Source of the DNA: an uncultured Bacilli bacterium
GTDB taxonomy: Bacteria > Bacillota_I > Bacilli_A > RF39 > UBA660
NCBI GenBank assembly: GCA_944350385.1
Contig: CALVOV010000011.1
Span: 1 to 33,851 of the forward strand
Direction: 5' to 3'
Length of the DNA: 33,851 bases
Of this stretch, positions 32,020-33,851 are shown piece by piece; positions within the stretch are counted from its first letter, which is position 1, and each line of letters begins with the position of its first letter. The notes beneath the pieces are model-generated. The model worked only from the letters and a program-made list of their open reading frames with translations. It ran no database searches and was not told the DNA's origin. The translations under genes and the position numbers were made by a program.

Positions 32020-32655
32020 TTATTCAGCATCACTAAAGCTATCTATATAAGTTTGAACATCATTAAAGCCATATATATATTCTTCAACAGAACCATTAGA
32101 AAACTTAATAATAGTAGGTCCATTTAACAATAAATCTTCAGCATCTATTGGCTTAGTATTTGGCTCATTTGTTGTAACTAGAGGCTTATTAAATGCATTA
32201 CCTAAATCACAAGTATATATATTAATATCAGGAAATTTATTTCTAAAATTACTAATGGAATTTGTTAACTCAGTTGTTTCATCATTTTCAGAATCACTCA
32301 TATCATAATATACAACATAATAATTATCACCCATGTCAAAACTACTTCCAGCTAAAATTTCAGTATATTGAAAAGAAACCTCATTTTTTTCATCCTTTTT
32401 AAATAAAGAATTACCAGTTGCTTTAACAGAAATTATATAAAAAACACCTAAAACTAGAAGAACAACTACGCAAGTCCATATTGTCTTTTTTATTTCTGAA
32501 TTTAAAGAAATTTTTGTTTCATCAGCATAACTTTTATGTTTTACTTTCCTTGTAATTTTATTAACATTAGATTTATTAACTTTTTTGTCATTTTTTACTT
32601 CTTTTTTAGAATTTTTTCTGCCATTTAAATCGTCTTTTTTATTTTTTTTTGCCAT
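32020..32655 (-). CDS. Membrane-anchored protein with thioredoxin-like fold, without CxxC
   Basis: 211 residues. A 60-residue cytosolic tail extremely rich in Lys and Asn is followed by one membrane helix (about 58-80, IWTCVVVLLVLGVFYIISV) and an exported domain. The exported part reads as a thioredoxin fold: YYVVYYDMSDSEND where the active-site strand and turn should be, INIYTCDLG as the next strand, the cis-proline-like LLLNGPTIIKF, and a final GFNDVQTYIDSF helix. The CxxC pair is absent: DMSDSEN occupies its place. It may be a structural or binding version; this is inferred from the pattern only. GGTGG lies before the ATG. Own promoter and terminator. Confidence 0.72.
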   Translation of the reverse strand: MAKKNKKDDLNGRKNSKKEVKNDKKVNKSNVNKITRKVKHKSYADETKISLNSEIKKTIWTCVVVLLVLGVFYIISVKATGNSLFKKDEKNEVSFQYTEILAGSSFDMGDNYYVVYYDMSDSENDETTELTNSISNFRNKFPDINIYTCDLGNAFNKPLVTTNEPNTKPIDAEDLLLNGPTIIKFSNGSVEEYIYGFNDVQTYIDSFSDAE

Positions 32656-32673
32656 TCATACCACCCTGAAAAC

Positions 32674-32702
32674 ATTATAGCATAATGAATTTTTAAGGTA
32701 AA
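32674..32702 (-). promoter_or_regulatory. Promoter of the thioredoxin-fold protein gene
   Basis: TTTACC (32702-32697), 17 nt spacer, TATAAT (32679-32674) preceded by TGC (extended -10). Confidence 0.75.
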
Positions 32703-32705
32703 GAA

Positions 32706-33707
32706 TTATTTCATTGTAGGCAATGCATAAATAGATTGTGCAATATCAACTAACTCATCGCTTGATAGTACATCACTAACTAGATAATATTCAATACCAT
32801 TAGTCACCCACGATAATGAATTATCAGTCATTACACCTAATGTATCCATCAACTGATATGGAACACCATTTGTTGGAATAATCGTAAATTCATCTTCTAC
32901 ATTAGCAGTCTCTTCAACTAATAGAAATGGTTTTTCACCTTCAAATGTCATCAATACTCTCTCGCCATTAGTCTTTTTTATTTTCTCTTCACTAGATAAA
33001 GTTGTACCTGTTGGAATAACTAAAGGATATATAGTGTCTTCTATTGTCATAGTTTCTTTAACATTTTCGCTAGATTTATTATCTGCAAATGTTTCCATAA
33101 TAGTATTCAAATCAAAATAATTATCTTCAAAAGCAGGAGAATAATCAATTTCATCTATAATAAATTCCATAGAAGGAACATCATTTTTATCATATACAGT
33201 TACTTTTTTTAAATTAAATTTCTTATCTAAAACTATTTTTTGATTTTTAAGATCTTTATTATTGGGATAATTAACAGCAGTATTAAAAGTATAGTATTTT
33301 TCACTTTTATTAAATTTCAACTCATTATCATTTTTTAAATCATTAGCCAAAGCTTTCAATAAATAAATTTGTGAATTATTATATGGCCAATCACTTTGAA
33401 ATTTAAAACTTCTATTAAGTGCTGGCGTCAAAATATAAACCCCATCATTATTTTTTAAAATTATTTGTACTGAATCATTAGCTTTATTAGTTAAAGAAAC
33501 TTTATAATTAGACTTTTTTTCATAACTAACTTCTACTAAATAATTATAAACTTCATCATTATTTCTTAGTTCTAAGTTTCCTTTCAAAAAATAAGAATCA
33601 CCACTATCTATCTTTTTCAAAAAACTATTTTTTATATCATCTTCACTTTCTTTAGCACAACCTGTTAATAAAATTAATATAATTAAAAATAAAAATAATT
33701 TCTTCAT
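32706..33707 (-). CDS. Lipoprotein with LolA/YdcC-like domain (putative)
   Basis: 333 residues from the ATG at 33707. Lipoprotein signal peptide MKKLFLFLIILILLTGC with lipidated Cys17. The mature part begins with a beta-rich region: YFLKGNLELRNNDEVYNYLVEVSYEKK, then NYKVSLTNKANDSVQIILKNNDGVYILTP, the pattern of alternating strands seen in LolA/RseB-like domains of Gram-positive lipoproteins such as YdcC and GerS. A second module (about 215-330) ends in ELVDIAQSIYALP, resembling a DUF4367-type end. Assignment to the superfamily is by pattern, not by a search. GAGGTGG supports the start; an in-frame TTG at 33719 overlaps that site. Function unknown, probably binds a lipophilic ligand or senses envelope state. 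Confidence 0.68.
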   Translation of the reverse strand: MKKLFLFLIILILLTGCAKESEDDIKNSFLKKIDSGDSYFLKGNLELRNNDEVYNYLVEVSYEKKSNYKVSLTNKANDSVQIILKNNDGVYILTPALNRSFKFQSDWPYNNSQIYLLKALANDLKNDNELKFNKSEKYYTFNTAVNYPNNKDLKNQKIVLDKKFNLKKVTVYDKNDVPSMEFIIDEIDYSPAFEDNYFDLNTIMETFADNKSSENVKETMTIEDTIYPLVIPTGTTLSSEEKIKKTNGERVLMTFEGEKPFLLVEETANVEDEFTIIPTNGVPYQLMDTLGVMTDNSLSWVTNGIEYYLVSDVLSSDELVDIAQSIYALPTMK

Positions 33708-33756
33708 ATTCCACCTCAATATCTAGTTAACTATATGAAAAAATTTATTTATTATT

Positions 33757-33790
33757 ACAAAAAAAGATAAGCTATATCAAGCTTATCTTT
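33757..33790 (-). terminator. Terminator of the gene that continues beyond the window
   Basis: AAAGATAAGC (33763-33772) and GCTTATCTTT (33781-33790) pair around TATATCAA; a T-run follows on the minus strand (33765-33758). Confidence 0.85.
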
Positions 33791-33851
33791 CTGTTATAAC
33801 TACTTTAACTTTCTTAGTCTTTGAAGTATATGATAACGTTAAATCATCACC
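33783..33851 (-). CDS. C-terminal 22 residues of an unidentified protein (5' part outside window)
   Basis: The minus-strand frame is open from the window edge to TAA at 33785-33783 and reads GDDLTLSYTSKTKKVKVVIT then ER. The stop falls inside the stem of a strong terminator, which supports a real gene end. Too short to identify. Confidence 0.5.
   Translation of the reverse strand, partial: GDDLTLSYTSKTKKVKVVITER

Noticed and set aside
1-33851. Mycoplasma-type genetic code (TGA as Trp), suggested by the low GC content
   Set aside because: TGA ends at least two genes here and Trp is encoded by TGG; several cell-wall genes are present.
1-33851. CRISPR arrays, tRNA or rRNA genes, insertion sequences or attachment sites
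   Set aside because: No regularly spaced repeats, cloverleaf-like segments, transposase frames or flanking direct repeats were noticed on reading either strand.

Overview
The window looks like chromosomal DNA of a very AT-rich, low-GC Bacillota, most likely a member of Bacilli, possibly one of the uncultured gut lineages (an inference). The evidence is T-box leaders, an rpsD leader, EzrA, YtxG/YtxH-like proteins, FemABX, a MurJ/YtgP-like flippase, VanY-type peptidase and a Cse60-like protein. It is not a wall-less mollicute: there are several peptidoglycan genes, TGA is a stop codon (for example at 9154-9156 and 24464-24466) and Trp is encoded by TGG. Genes are tightly packed, with 1-23 nt overlaps inside operons and hairpin terminators shared by convergent genes.

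Layout. 1-3520: 3'-truncated ezrA (minus), divergent rpsD with a strong promoter and a pseudoknot-capable leader, a histidine phosphatase and a membrane-anchored repeat protein. 3605-5610: tyrosine T-box, CYTH protein and tyrS. 5637-8263: a four-gene envelope/unknown operon (lipoprotein, acidic disordered protein, DUF948, YtxH). 8284-11860: trmB, a 56-residue coiled-coil gene, and two tandem FemABX genes. 11851-14690: MurJ-like flippase, Cse60-like small protein and Fic protein. 14711-17710: leucine T-box, small membrane protein and leuS. 17715-22266: unknown protein, an atypical GH31 glycosidase and a VanY-type carboxypeptidase. 22307-24720: patatin, radical SAM and DUF1294 operon. 24731-28525: SPFH/NfeD pair, Ig-like anchored protein and fhs. 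28621-30674: a thioester-domain surface adhesin translationally coupled to an atypical sortase. 30669-33851: CtpA-like protease, thioredoxin-fold membrane protein, LolA-like lipoprotein and the last codons of a further gene.

Themes. Much of the window concerns the cell envelope: division (EzrA), lipid-linked precursor export (MurJ), cross-bridge synthesis (two FemABX), stem-peptide trimming (VanY), surface protein display (adhesin and sortase) and membrane proteostasis (CtpA, NfeD/SPFH). Translation genes are placed under RNA control: two tRNA-sensing T-boxes and a likely S4-binding leader.

No clear mobile element, CRISPR array, tRNA, rRNA or defence island was seen. The strongest candidates for something undescribed are the adhesin/sortase pair with a non-canonical sorting end and no visible catalytic Arg, the GH31 enzyme lacking the usual acid/base Asp with its unknown partner gene, the T-box operons that include a CYTH protein and a membrane protein, and the isolated coiled-coil microprotein.
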